A DNA stretch of 64,000 nt, taken from the NCBI GenBank assembly GCA_020064725.1, contig JAGTWJ010000013.1:1045318-1109317 (forward strand), in the 5' to 3' direction. The notes beneath the pieces were generated by a model. The model had not been told where the DNA came from, made no database searches, and was given only the letters and a program-made list of their open reading frames with translations. The position numbers were made by a program, and so were the translations under genes. Positions 26,481 through 37,388 of the stretch are shown here, piece after piece. The stretch is from Drechslerella dactyloides (taxonomy: Eukaryota; Ascomycota; Orbiliomycetes; Orbiliales; Orbiliaceae). The first letter of the stretch is position 1. Each line of letters opens with the position of its first letter.

Positions 26481-27877
26481 TATTTATAATAAAATTTATT
26501 TATAATTTATTAAGATATTTAATTATAAATTATATATTTTATAAAATATTATAAAGATAAAATTTATAAATTATAACTAATTTTATTTATAAAAAAAAAA
26601 TATATTTAATATTATAAAATATTTTAAAATTATAAATAAATTATATAAATATTTAAAAAAATAACTTAGATTTTATAATAAAAATTATATCTTATTATTA
26701 TAATAAAAAAAAAATTTTTTTTTTTTTTTTAAAAAAGAAAATAAAGTATATTTGTTTGTTAAAAATATTAAAATAAAAACATTTAAACTTTATATTATAA
26801 TTAAAAAATTAAATAAATATTTATTCAAATTTTATATTTTTAAAAATTTAAAAATTTATAAAATATTTTATATTATTTTATTTAAATTTGTATTGGATAG
26901 ATTTAAAAAAAAAAGTAGATAATTTAAAAATTAAAAAAAATAATTACAATAAATATAACTTGAAAGTTAAAAAAATTGAAAAATATAAAATTAATTTAAA
27001 AATATTAATTAATAAATTTTTAATTAGATAAAAGATTATTTATTAGAAAAAAATTTATAGTAATTAAAAAAAAATATTTTATTTAAATTTATTAAGTAAT
27101 ACTTTAATATTTAAATTATATTTATTATATTATAATTTTTAAAATAAAAATAAAGATAATTAAAAAAATAAGTGTAATTATAAAATTAAATTAGAATTAT
27201 ATTATTAAATAATTTTTAATAATAATTTTTTTTTAATAATAATTATATTTATATTTTTTTAATTTTTTAATTTTTTAATTTTTTTTTATATATTATTGTT
27301 TTAAGATATTTTGATTTAATCTAATAAAATTTTTTATATTTTTAAATAATCTTTATTTAAAGTTTGATAATTTTTTATTATATAAAGATTTTTTAATTTT
27401 TTTAATTTTTGTAATTCTTTATTTTTTATTTAATTAATGATTTAGTTATTTTATTATAGAAAAATTATTAATTAAATCTATTTTTGAAATTAAAAAAATA
27501 ATTTATAAAAATTAATTAAATAATTTTTCTATTTATTATAAATATAAATAGAATAATTTTTATAATTTAATATAATTATATAAAAATAATTATTTTTAAT
27601 ATAATATTTATAAAAAATAAAAATAAAAATTTAAAAATTATTAATATAATTTATTTAAAAATTTTGGTATTAATAAAAATTTTTTTATTAATAATATTTT
27701 ATAGGTATTTAAATTTTTTTTAGAAAAATTATATTATTTTTAACAATATTTATCAGATTAAGATTTTAAATTATTAATAAAATTAGTTCTTATTTTTTTA
27801 TAAATAAAAAGCTTATTTTATTAAAAATTTTAAAATTAATAATCTTATTAAGTTTTTTTTTGAAAAAAAAAAAATAG

Positions 27878-28376
27878 TATTATAAATTTATAATTTTAAT
27901 AATTTAATTATTTTATATTTTATTAAAATATTTTAAAAAGATCTATTTTTATATAAATATAATATAAGATTTTAAAAATTAAATTAAGATATTATATTAT
28001 TATATAATATATAAATATTATATATAAATATATAAATATATATATATAAATATATATAATATGTAAATAAATAAATAAATAAAAAGAATATAAATATATA
28101 AATATTTATTATTCTAGAATATTATTATATATTTAATTAAGGTTATTTTATTAATTAATTAATAACTTTTTTTAAAAAATTATTAGTTAATATTTAAATT
28201 ATAATATTTTAGTAAATAATTTATTCATTATTATTATTATATATTTTATTTTATAATTATTATTGTATTTAATATATATTTATCTTTTTTTATTAAGAAA
28301 TTTATATAATAACAATTAAGAGTCAGGGACTTCAGAGTGAAGTGTGTTTGACCTGGTTCTAGGCCGAAGTGTAACA
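27878..28376 (+). repeat. Right LTR of a Gypsy copy (type B, RIP-degraded)
   Basis: The start TATTATAAATTTATAA is a C/G-to-T/A version of the TGTCATGAGCCTACAG start seen at 37389, and it follows a degraded purine tract ending in ATAG. The 3' part equals that of type A LTRs and ends GGCCGAAGTGTAACA, well preserved. About 499 bp. Confidence 0.75.
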
Positions 28377-28529
28377 ATTATAGATAATATTAAAATTAAT
28401 AAAATATATTTTTTATTGATATAGTTTAAAATTCTACCTTTCAATTAATTACTATATTATTTTTAAAATCAAAAAGACTATATTTTATTAAAAAAAAGTA
28501 TATCTAAATATTATTATTAGTATAATTAG
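28377..28529. other. AT-rich linker between two LTRs
   Basis: About 150 bp without recognisable retrotransposon or gene sequence. Confidence 0.4.
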
Positions 28530-29044
28530 TGTTATACTTCTGCCCAGGACTGGGTTGAACACACTTCACTCTAAAATCTCTGACTCTTAGTTGCTATCAT
28601 ATGGGGTTTTTAATAGAGGGAGATAAGTATATATTAAGTATAATAGTAATTGTTGGAATAGAGTGTATAATAATAATAGTAAATAGGCTGGCTATTAAGA
28701 TACTATAGTTTAGGTGTTGACTGATGAAGTCCAGGAGGAAGTCATTAATCAACTGGTGAAGCAGGCTTAGTTAAATACATGGTGGTGTTCTATATAGTGA
28801 TCGGTGCTCGCCTGCTCGCATTCTGCGATGTGCGAGAATGCGATCAAGTCACGTGATGCGTGGTGTCAGTGTGGTGGTGTCTTGATGGGGTAAGCAGTTC
28901 TTTTCCTATGTTCTCATGTGCGTCCGCCCATCCTGTGGTCCTCTGGGCGCACATGCATCTGTGAGTTCAATAGACCAATTAGGTTTATTGGAAGTCCGGA
29001 AATCCGGGGTGTGACTGTGTTGTGCAGACCGTAGGTCTGTGACA
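28530..29044 (-). repeat. Well-preserved solo LTR on the minus strand (type C)
   Basis: On the minus strand it starts TGTCACAGACCTACGGTCTG, close to the type B start, and ends GGGCAGAAGTATAACA. The stretch at 28,660-28,780 shows what type A/B LTRs looked like before mutation. It has near-normal GC content, so it has suffered little RIP. Two hairpins are visible: CAGACC-GTA-GGTCTG (29025-29039) and TCGCATTCT..AGAATGCGA (28815-28842). No matching 5 bp duplication and no adjacent internal sequence are seen. Confidence 0.65.
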
Positions 29045-29222
29045 CAAATATTTCGTTATATTTGTGTTAGTTTATAATATCTCTGATACATTATATTATT
29101 TTATTTAGATTTTAGATTTTAATTAAATATTAAAATCCTAGATAGGATATAATATATTAATACACTTAATCTTTAATATTTTAATAAGATATTTGGATTT
29201 TTTTATTTAGATTCTAACATCT

Positions 29223-29324
29223 ATTACTGAAATATTTTTAAAATACTTGTATTAAAAAAAGATTTATATATATATATATATTCCCTATATAAAAATTATT
29301 AATTAAAAAAAATATTTCAGTAAT
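29223..29324. repeat. Short inverted-repeat element (~100 bp)
   Basis: ATTACTGAAATATTTTT at 29223-29239 is the exact reverse complement of 29308-29324. Further copies of TTTCAGTAA follow at 29336-29344 and near 29,366. It may be a tiny MITE or a fragment of a Tc1-like element. Confidence 0.5.
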
Positions 29325-29429
29325 CCAAACTAGTATTTCAGTAATTTAGAACCTACCACACAATATTTTTTCAGTAAATGCTGATCTAACCTGTATAACC
29401 CACCTAACCTTTTCTCCTATAGAGTCGAA

Positions 29430-32085
29430 GCTCGACGATGCTCCATATTCAGTGAAAGCCGAAATGGTAAAGAGCCTAGAACATCATACCGTAGAAACAT
29501 CAGCTGCAACGATTCTAAAGGTCTACTAGGTATCTTTCTTACTTATACAATACTATTTCAATAAGTTCAGAATACCTGCACAAAATAATATAAAGGATGT
29601 AGAATGGTTATTTAAAGCTATATAACTGGGTTATATTATTATATAAAAGGTTATCATATTTATTTGCTAGGCTGTTGGAATTGATATTAAAGATCCTAAA
29701 ACTAAAAGGTCCACTAAAACTTAGTAATAATTAATAAAAAGTATTAATTCTAGTTCTAAGATTACAGTTTATATATTTTTTAATATCTAAACCTTAGGTA
29801 ATTTTAACAAATAAAAGATTAAAATAGGTAAAAAAACAACTAATATAAGGATTCTAAAGTTTAATATAGTAAAGTTTCTAAACTTAGTTAATAAAGTTCT
29901 AGCCTCTAGGGAGGGGGATTCTGATTATATTTGGGAAATAAGTAGAAATAGAGATAGTCTGATCTACTGGGCTGTAGTGTATAGGTTAGATAGTGTAATC
30001 AAAGTGCTGATAGAAGAATTACCAAGTATAGTATATGTAGAGAATTTTATTAAAAAAACCCTGCTTTTGTTTGCCTGTTGTTATGGCTATAAGTCTACTA
30101 TTAAGCTTCTATTGAATCACAAAACCAAAGTGGATTATATATTGGTGACAGGTAAGATTCTATTGTATTGGCTTGTTGCTTTTTCTAATAATATGGTTGA
30201 ATATGTTGGAAACCTGCTAATAAATGAAAAGGTACTAAAGAGCTATGCTGCTGCTAATGTTACTGCTTCAATGGGCTATTTTGCTGATTACTTTATTGTT
30301 GGTACCCTGTTGTATTGGGCTGTTGTTCTGTAAAGGCTTAAGTTTGTAGAATTCCTGCTTAGTAATGGTGCACATCTTTATAGTCCTGGCGAAATCCTGT
30401 TTGATTGTGATGCTCTGACTGTATTTGGCTTTGGAGGTGGCCTATATTTTAAATCATTCTATCTCCTGATATATTGGGTGTTATAAACCTATGATGTGAA
30501 GATACTGTTATTTATGTCTAGGTAAACTAGTATATGTTATCTTAGATGGCTAAATTATGTCTAATTTGTTAAAGAACTATTCCTTGAGCTAAATATGTTT
30601 TTTAAAATCCTTAATAATTATTTCCTTTTTATTAATATTTCTGCCTTATATAAAAATAAAACTAAGTTCTTTAAAGTCTACTAAGAATAGATATTCTAGC
30701 AAGATAATGGCTTTAATTATCTAATGGGCTCCTTATAATTACTATTAGGTTATATTTATTAACTATTTCTATAGTTTTTTTATTTTATACTACATAAAAA
30801 TCAGTAAAAAGTAGTATTCTGGTGGATGTTTTAATTGTTTTTGGAAGAAGTTGGTATAGCTGTTGGCCTAAATATGGAGAAAGTGACCTTAATGGGTTAT
30901 ATAGTTATTATAATTGTTATAGAGAATAACAATAATAAAATAACTATATATCTACTGGAATAAATAGACATTAGAAAGATACTTAAGAAATCTTATATAG
31001 ATAACTAGGGCACCAAATTACTATACACTATAATACTATTAAATAATCTATTAGTTATCTAGGTATTATTGGATATAGAAGCCAATCTTTGGGTGAAAAA
31101 ATAGAATAACTACTTAATACTTTATTTAATTATTTTGTAAAGTTTTTTAGAGTAAAAAATGGTTTGGTTTTTGATTAAGTAGATACTAGATCTAATATTA
31201 TATAAAGTCTGGTATAAAATACTTTTTATAGTTATGGTTTGAAATTGTGACTTTTTATTAGCTAACCTACTTTTTATTTCTAATATAAATCTAAATTAAT
31301 TTCTTAGATTATATATAACTAGCTTTGTTTTATTCTAAGTTATAAATAATACTAGTAATATAGATAAACTAACTATTATTATTATAAGTTAGATTGTTGT
31401 GGGATATTTATTTTAGATTTTTAATATTAGTTTTATTATTATACTATAAAGAAGATATATTATATTTTATACTATATTTATACTGCAGTATCATTATAAT
31501 ATTTTTGATATTATTCTTATATTTTTGTTAATTTTAAATAAGTTGTTAAAATTATATCTTTATAGATAATATTTATAGTAAAAGTTATTAATATAAGATA
31601 TAAAAGAAATAACAGTACTATACTATACTACTATATGTCAAGACCTTGACTCCGTGTAGCTCCTAGTTGCAGCAATAGAAAAAGAAGCTAGCACAGATAT
31701 TAATATATTCAGTGACTACTTTGAAAGTCCTATACACTACTCTACACTTAATTTTGTATTAATGTACAGAAAGGTTCCTAATAATATAATAGAGAAAAAT
31801 ATAGTAATAATAAGATAATACAAAGATTTAATAACCAAACTAAAATAATATCTAAAACTTTATGGTACCAAGCTATGCAGGGAAGTACTAAAAGAGAAAT
31901 AAAATATACTGTTATTTATGAAAAAATAAAAGACACAGATTCTGGTAAGTAAGTTGTTCAAACTAATTATACTGTTAACACAGGTACTAAATATATGGAG
32001 GAATATGGGGCCAGATGTTAGAAGCCAGAGGAAGTAGATTAAACAGGAGAGCAATCCTGAGGAGATTGATCCATGGTGGAAGTTT
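29430..32085 (+). pseudogene. Ankyrin-repeat-type gene inactivated by C-to-T changes
   Basis: One frame can be followed from about 29,564 to 31,235 without an indel. It is broken by about 25 stops, all TAA or TAG, each where CAA or CAG (Gln) would fit; TGG (Trp) codons are intact and no TGA occurs until the end. The longest open stretch is 29977-30333. Ankyrin-like helices show: GYKSTIKLLLNHKTKVDY, RLKFVEFLLSNGAHLY, KLLYTIILLNNLLVI then VLLDIEANLW. An upstream exon-like piece (29,421-29,530: KLDDAPYSVKAEMVKSLE) may join across an intron starting GTATCT at 29530. A piece at 31,640-32,085 (DYFESPIHYSTLNFVLMY) looks like more of the same gene. It was probably part of a multigene ankyrin family. 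Function unknown. Confidence 0.6.
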
Positions 32086-32105
32086 TGAAGCCCAGGCCGC
32101 GCGTC

Positions 32106-32135
32106 TACTACTTGTTACCCTACTACTTGTTACCC
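32106..32135. repeat. Two perfect tandem copies of a 15 bp unit
   Basis: TACTACTTGTTACCC occurs twice in a row at the border between the AT-rich pseudogene and the GC-normal island. Confidence 0.85.
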
Positions 32136-32240
32136 TTATGGGTGCGACCGCAAAATTTCAACGGTAAACACGGTCCGACGATGTCGCGACGTGAAACCGG
32201 AGCGGAGGATGAGGGAGAACCACCGAGCAGATAGAGAAAG

Positions 32241-33160
32241 TTACCATCTGCCACAAAACTTCCAGCCTCGTGCTCTTATGAGTAAGGCAGAATTCCCCCG
32301 GATCCTACATCTTATTGATAATTTGGTATTACAACACAGCCTCCCACGGTCTATTCGATCCGTGCAGCCTCGTGCGGTCGAGTTGCATCGGAAATGCCAG
32401 CGTTCATAAGGCGCGTGTCTTTCAGCTTGTATTACTGGGTCATATATGGTCTTGAGGCGGAAAGATGCCATGACCACGGTAAGTGCCGTGATGATTTGCA
32501 CGGCTTCTCGGAATTCACAAAGCTAGCCAACTGTTGGCCCTTCGACGAATCCACACGGAATCATGACAGCCTTCCCGAAAATATGGTCTGATGTCCAGCA
32601 GAAATATCGTCTGGTTGCAGTCCGTGCGCATGCAGAATTGCAGCGCAGTGAAAATATTTTCCTCCATCTTGGCATTTACTTTGCTCGACACCAGCGATGC
32701 AAGGGAGCGGAAAATCTTAGAAGTGGGGAAGTATTCAAGCATTTCATCCAACGGCCAGCCTTGCGCTGGGATGGCTGAGATTTGAGTCGTAAAAGCGGAT
32801 GTGATCGCCAAAAAAAGAAAAAGATGTAATATAGGCCAGATCTTACAGGGCAGGTAGAGCTTCTCGTCACGCCGCATCAACGTAAGCCACTGACCTGTGA
32901 GCAAGACCACCAATGTGAGCAGCGAATCCCAATTCAAGCTAGCCACCGAGCTAGCCAATGGAATAGAATCAAGTGGGTAGAGTTCTTACGTTGATCCATA
33001 AATTGAGTGGTTACTCCAAACTTTGATCGTTCGATGGGGAAAGCGTTCTGAAGACTGTTGATGAAGCTCAAGTATGAATAATTCTCAGCTGAGCGAAAGC
33101 ACGAAGGTGGCGGCATATAAGGCTCACAACTGACGGTATTGGCTATTTTATAGTTCACGC
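32241..33160 (-). pseudogene. Relic of a hypothetical membrane-protein-like gene
   Basis: I do not recognise the family. On the minus strand 33,160 to ~32,990 reads NTVSCEPYMPPPSCFRSAEN to QFMDQR. It then shifts frame and continues ELYPLDSIPLASSVASLNWD, then a hydrophobic segment LLTLVVLL, then HLFLFLAITSAFTTQ (~32,840) and a polar tail to 32515. A further frame change leads to EAVQIITALTVVMASFRLKT (from ~32,505). The two hydrophobic stretches suggest a membrane protein. An intron (GTAAGA at ~32,990 to CACAG at ~32,896) could rescue one junction but would delete the first hydrophobic segment. I favour a frameshifted pseudogene but cannot exclude a working spliced gene. Confidence 0.35.
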
Positions 33161-33205
33161 AGGATTGTCTTTCGGAGGTCCGCACGTGTCCAAAGCCATG
33201 CAAGC

Positions 33206-33560
33206 CTACGCTAAGTCCCCGAGCTGTCTTCTGAGCCAGGAAAATGAACTTGCGTATTGCGGTAGGATCTCGACCGCCGATGTGTCGATAATTCCAGTTG
33301 AAGCTGTTGGCACTATAACATTGGCGTTCTTCGCATACCTGATGATAAACCCCTTTTCGTCCATATTCCATACGTTTCGGGGAGAACCTCGTGGAAAAGA
33401 CGGAACCAATGAACAATAGCTTCGACGCTGTTTGAATCCGAGGCAGTGCAGCAGCGGGATACGATACCATGGAAGGGAAGACACCGAAGAGTCCTTAAGA
33501 GAAGGGCGTGCTTTAATACATTTGCTGCTTTTCATTTCATGAAGTCCATTTGACATGAAC
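33206..33560 (-). pseudogene. Fragment of a second kind of DDE transposase (NMDEKGF type)
   Basis: Two minus-strand frames join into a transposase-like segment: SVEAIVHWFRLFHEVL in one frame, then PRNVWNMDEKGFIIRYAKNA and VIVPTASTGI in another. NMDEKGF is the first-Asp motif of many fungal pogo/Tigger-like transposases that differ from the NFDETGF type elsewhere in this window. Only a few hundred bases remain, with a frameshift and no inverted ends. It overlaps in another frame an apparent open frame (33470-32934) that I consider largely accidental. Confidence 0.5.
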
Positions 33561-33748
33561 TTTCTTTTTTATATAACAATATGGCCGATTGATCCGTCAA
33601 AAACCGGAGCCCGGATTTGGGGGTTGAGTTTCCCTTAACTCCGCAGAGTGTGACCGAGGCTGCCAAGTATTGCGCCTGCAGGAAGCGTTCGGCCTCAAAC
33701 GAAAACAAGAGAAGTCTCAGAAATTTCGTAGCCTTCTAGTTCAAAGTC

Positions 33749-33757
33749 TATATATAT
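33749..33757 (+). promoter_or_regulatory. TATA-like element upstream of the cysteine-rich protein gene
   Basis: TATATATAT about 60 bp before the start codon at 33816, in a GC-normal context. Assigned from position only. Confidence 0.4.
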
Positions 33758-33815
33758 TAGCTGGTACTTCCTTGAGAAATTTTTTTATTTTTGTACCACA
33801 CTTCGACAAAGCAAC

Positions 33816-34929
33816 ATGGTTGGAAAGCAAAATTCTGCTAAAATTCTCAGTACTATCGTTTTATTAAGCTTATTGGCTTGCCCTTTAGCAGCGGATGGGG
33901 ACCAGCGTATTAGCAGCACAGAAGACTACGGTCGTCAACGCAGCTGCGCTTCCAGCTGCTTCTGGGGGGGTGGTACTGCGGGGGCAATTACAGACCTAGT
34001 TGGACGCGTAGGTGGTTGTCCTCAACAAAACTGCTGCTACGCCGGAGCCCTAGACTCCTGCTACTGTCGCGCTGACTTGCAAAATAACGCTGTCCAATAT
34101 CTGAAAGATTGTGTTTACAAGTCTTGCAAAAACGGACCTGGCGATGTTCGTCTGGATATTGCGTCGGCAACAAGCATCTACAAAGCTTATTGCACAGCAA
34201 AGGGGTACCATGCGATCTCGGTGGCTCCTATTCCTACTCCTACTCTTACATTAGGTGCGTCGGATACAACTCCTTTGGTTCCCAATTCGACGGTGAACGG
34301 GGTTGCCACCATTGTGGCGACAGTGGCCGCATCGAGCTCAGCGAAGGTCTCTTATAATAGTTACTATTGCTTGTGGTTTATCTACCTCATCTCTTTTTCT
34401 TTAACTATACCGTTCTTCTACTATCATCTGTAAGGGGTATACGCATGGTTGACCGGAATGCGCAATATCTTTTATCCCTTCAGAGGATCTAACGTCGACG
34501 ACATCCGTCCCAACGTCAATCGAGTCCTCATCGACAACGTCCATTGAATCGTCTTCTACAACGTCTATTGGATCTATATTTAATGATACACATACGACTA
34601 CCTCGACTCTTAGCACCGAAATTACAGCCAGCACGTCTGTGACGGTTTCAAGGTCATCATCAGCGACTAGTTCACTCGAGCCAAATCCGAATTTGCCATC
34701 GGTCCCATCGCCGACAATCTCTCCGCCCTCTCAGCCTACTTCAGGAACTACAGAATCATCCTCCCCGAACCACGGAACTACGGGAAAGCCACTAAGTGCA
34801 GGAGAAATAACAGGGATAGTATTTGGTATTGTTACTATTTTATTGAGCGTAGCAGCGGTCATCTATGCAAGAAAGGAATGGAATTTAAAGAAGATGGCGA
34901 ATTTTAGCGGGAGAGTTATGCGGATTTGA
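33816..34929 (+). CDS. Secreted cysteine-rich (CFEM-like) protein with Ser/Thr stalk and one C-terminal membrane helix
   Basis: Two exons, 33816-34346 and 34486-34929, give 324 residues. The intron (139 bp, GTCTCT donor, CAGAG acceptor) is inferred because the frame closes at TAA 34431 while an in-frame Ser/Thr-rich exon follows; the exact donor is uncertain. Residues 1-26 form a signal peptide (ILSTIVLLSLLACPLAA). Residues 44-126 contain ten cysteines (44, 48, 68, 73, 74, 82, 84, 99, 104, 126) in a CxxxC..CC..CxC order resembling fungal CFEM and related extracellular domains. A Ser/Thr/Pro-rich stalk with SSSTTSI repeats follows, then a helix at ~285-304 (ITGIVFGIVTILLSVAAVIY) and a basic tail. 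It probably sits in the plasma membrane with the cysteine domain outside; CFEM proteins act in haem capture, adhesion, sensing or virulence, and I cannot choose. It appears unmutated although transposons lie within 150 bp downstream. Confidence 0.75.
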
Positions 34930-35077
34930 TCAATTTTGCTACTCTTTTTTACGTATAGTCCCATGAATAATTTGAACACCACTCGAGATATACATATTTG
35001 CCCTCTTGGGTGGCTCGCGAATCGTATTTTGTTCCTATTCAAACATATTGTATTCACAATTATGGTTGAGGCATATA

Positions 35078-36420
35078 ACGTAAACCACAAGCAAGTGGAT
35101 ACCACAAGCAAGCAGACACCCTCCCTACCCTACTCTAATGAAAACACCATCTCTACCATTACACCACTATTATACTGGCTTACATATATATTAAATTGCT
35201 TAATGATATACTTAAGATATCTACTAATATATTTAAATATTATACTTAGGTCTATTATAATTATTATAACGTCAACGATAAGCGAGCGGACAGGACAAGC
35301 GAGCGGACACCCCCCCTTAGCCCAACACCCCACCAAAAACCTTTTTATTATTATTTTAGTCAATATCTATTAAAAAATTATAAAAAAATAATATAAAATA
35401 AAAATAAATTTAAATAATATAATTATATTTTTAAAAAAATTTTTAAAATAAAAATAAATTAATAATAATTAATTTAAAAATTGTAAAAAATAACACAAAA
35501 TCGTAGATATTTACTAGTAAATATCTCTATAATATATTAATAAAAATTTTTAAAAATTTTAAATCTAATAGATTATTATATAATCTAGGCTTTTATTGAG
35601 CTATTACTTAATATAATAAAAATTAAGATCTAAAAAACCTACTAAAGTTGGTATAATATATTAGCTATACACTAGCTATTTTTCAAATAATTATATATAA
35701 AAATATAATAAAAAAAATTAAAAAAAAATTAATTTTGATTTTAATATAAAAAAGCTTTTTTATTTCTATTTTTTTAATTTTTTTTTAATAAAAATCCAAT
35801 TTTTTATAAATTTTTGTTATAAAAATTAAAAATATTAATATTAAATTATATAATAAATAAAAAAAATTAAAAAAATAAAAATAAAAAAGCTTTTTTATAT
35901 TAAAATCAAAATTAATTTTTTTTTAATTTTTTTTATTATATTTTTATATATAATTATTTGAAAAATAGCTAGTGTATAGCTAATATATTATACCAACTTT
36001 AGTAGGTTTTTTAGATCTTAATTTTTATTATATTAAGTAATAGCTCAATAAAAGCCTAGATTATATAATAATCTATTAGATTTAAAATTTTTAAAAATTT
36101 TTATTAATATATTATAGAGATATTTACTAGTAAATATCTACGATTTTGTGTTATTTTTTACAATTTTTAAATTAATTATTATTAATTTATTTTTATTTTA
36201 AAAATTTTTTTAAAAATATAATTATATTATTTAAATTTATTTTTATTTTATATTATTTTTTTATAATTTTTTAATAGATATTAACTAAAATAATAATAAA
36301 AAGGTTTTTGGTGGGGTGTTGGGCTAAGGGGGGGTGTCCGCTCGCTTGTCCTGTCCGCTCGCTTATCGTTGACGTTAGCAGATTTATTTTTTAGAGGTAA
36401 TTTCTAGCTAGAGGCTACAC
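35078..36420 (-). mobile_element. Fragment of a pogo-like element holding a foldback element
   Basis: The left end is present (ACGTAAACCACAAGC.. after TA at 35076-35077), with a doubled AAGCAAG word and CACCCTCCCTACCC. The transposon body then resumes after the inserted foldback (36376 to ~36,420) and stops at retrotransposon sequence, so most of the element is lost. A frame at 34936-35373 spans unique DNA, this fragment and the foldback end and is not a gene. Confidence 0.7.
35269..36375. mobile_element. Foldback (near-palindromic) element, copy 2 (1,107 bp)
   Basis: TA-flanked (35267-35268, 36376-36377). Both ends read ACGTCAACGATAAGCGAGCG with a doubled GCGAGCGGACA word. The arms (35269 to ~35,765 and ~35,885 to 36375) are nearly perfect reverse complements around a ~110 bp centre containing ATCCAATTTTTTAT. 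No gene. AAAGTTGGTATAATATATTA is in each arm. Confidence 0.9.
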
Positions 36421-36548
36421 CAACAGTTTAAATAAAAAACCTAAAAAATAGCCTTAATATAATATTATAAATTTTAATATTAAGATAAACCCTTAATAAA
36501 AATAAAAAGACTTAATAAATACTATTAAAATATAAACAAAATTAAAAT
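36421..36548. other. Degraded Gypsy-like AT-rich sequence
   Basis: About 130 bp resembling retrotransposon interior (AATATTAAGATAAACCCTTA, compare near 14,700), without a frame. Confidence 0.4.
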
Positions 36549-37388
36549 TATTATGAAATAATAGTGCAGCACCTGAATATTCTGTATAGACTAGATATTT
36601 ATATTGATACCTAGTGTTATAGGATAACAGCACAACACCCGAATATCCTGTATAGACCAGATTCTTATATAGATACCCAGTCCACACAGTATATGAAGTA
36701 ATAATGTATTTATGAATTATATAAAATAAATTTTTATATAAGATATATATTTATATAAGATTACTTTATATAAACTTCTGTATTATAGAGAATGTACTGT
36801 TATATAGAAATATTACCTTTATTATTTTTTTTCTAGAGTAAGGGTTATTATGATGAGTTAGAACTATATAATAAGCTGTAGATTATGGATTATGGATTAA
36901 TTTTTAGTAGAAATATAAATTATAAGCTATTTAAACAACATATTAACACATCTCTATTATTTTATATATCAGATATTATATATTTAATTAAGTTTATTTT
37001 ACTAGTTGATTGATAACCTCTTTTTAAGAATTATTAGTTAACATCCAAATTATAATATCTTAATAATTAATTTATACTATTATTATTATTATTATTATAT
37101 ATTTTATTCCAATAATTATTATTATACTTAATATATATTTATCTCTCTTTATTAAAAAACTTATATAGTAGTAACTAAAAGTTAGGGACTTCAAAATAAA
37201 GTGCATTCAACCCTGTTCTAGGCTAAAGTGTAACACATAGTTATTAATATTTTTCTAAAGTTTTCTTATTTTTTTATAGTATTTTTGTTACACTTCAACC
37301 CAGGACAAGGTCAAATATACTTCACTCTAAAATCCCTAACTCTCAGTCACTACTATACAGATTTTGATAGAAGAAAATAAGTATATAT
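36549..37388 (+). repeat. Cluster of LTR pieces (type A, one full copy)
   Basis: 36549-36614 is the first 66 bp of a type A LTR. 36615-37235 is a complete 621 bp type A LTR (TGTTATAGGATAACAGC to AGTGTAACA). After a 54 bp spacer, 37290-37388 is the last ~100 bp of an LTR in reverse orientation (TGTTACACTTCAACCCAGG). Flanks of the full copy are CCTAG and CATAG, an imperfect match for a target duplication. Confidence 0.75.

Larger units (their letters stand above)
23031..28376 (+). mobile_element. 3' half of another Gypsy copy, with nested elements
   Basis: The sequence from 23,031 matches the internal region at about 17,970 of the previous copy, so this is the 3' part of a further element. It is interrupted by a pogo-like copy (23296-25190) and a foldback element (25383-26480) and ends in an LTR (27878-28376). 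Its 5' half is not adjacent, so the join at 23,030/23,031 is probably a rearrangement or the far side of a nested insertion. It holds no readable gene. Confidence 0.65.

Noticed and set aside
5020..28500. Mitochondrial DNA or a mitochondrial insertion, suggested by extreme AT content
   Set aside because: No mitochondrial gene, tRNA or rRNA is recognisable, and the blocks contain LTRs, a reverse transcriptase relic and pogo-like transposons flanked by TA.
29564..31235. A genetic code in which TAA/TAG mean Gln
   Set aside because: The two clearly intact genes in the window use stops normally, and transposons nearby show the same C-to-T damage, so RIP explains the pattern.
32934..33470. Single 178-residue minus-strand protein
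   Set aside because: Its first half overlaps, in another frame, a recognisable transposase segment (NMDEKGF), so only the portion below about 33,160 may be gene-derived.
36493..36687. Minus-strand frame over the LTR cluster
   Set aside because: It spans two LTR starts in tandem; the repeated peptide simply reflects the repeated LTR sequence.
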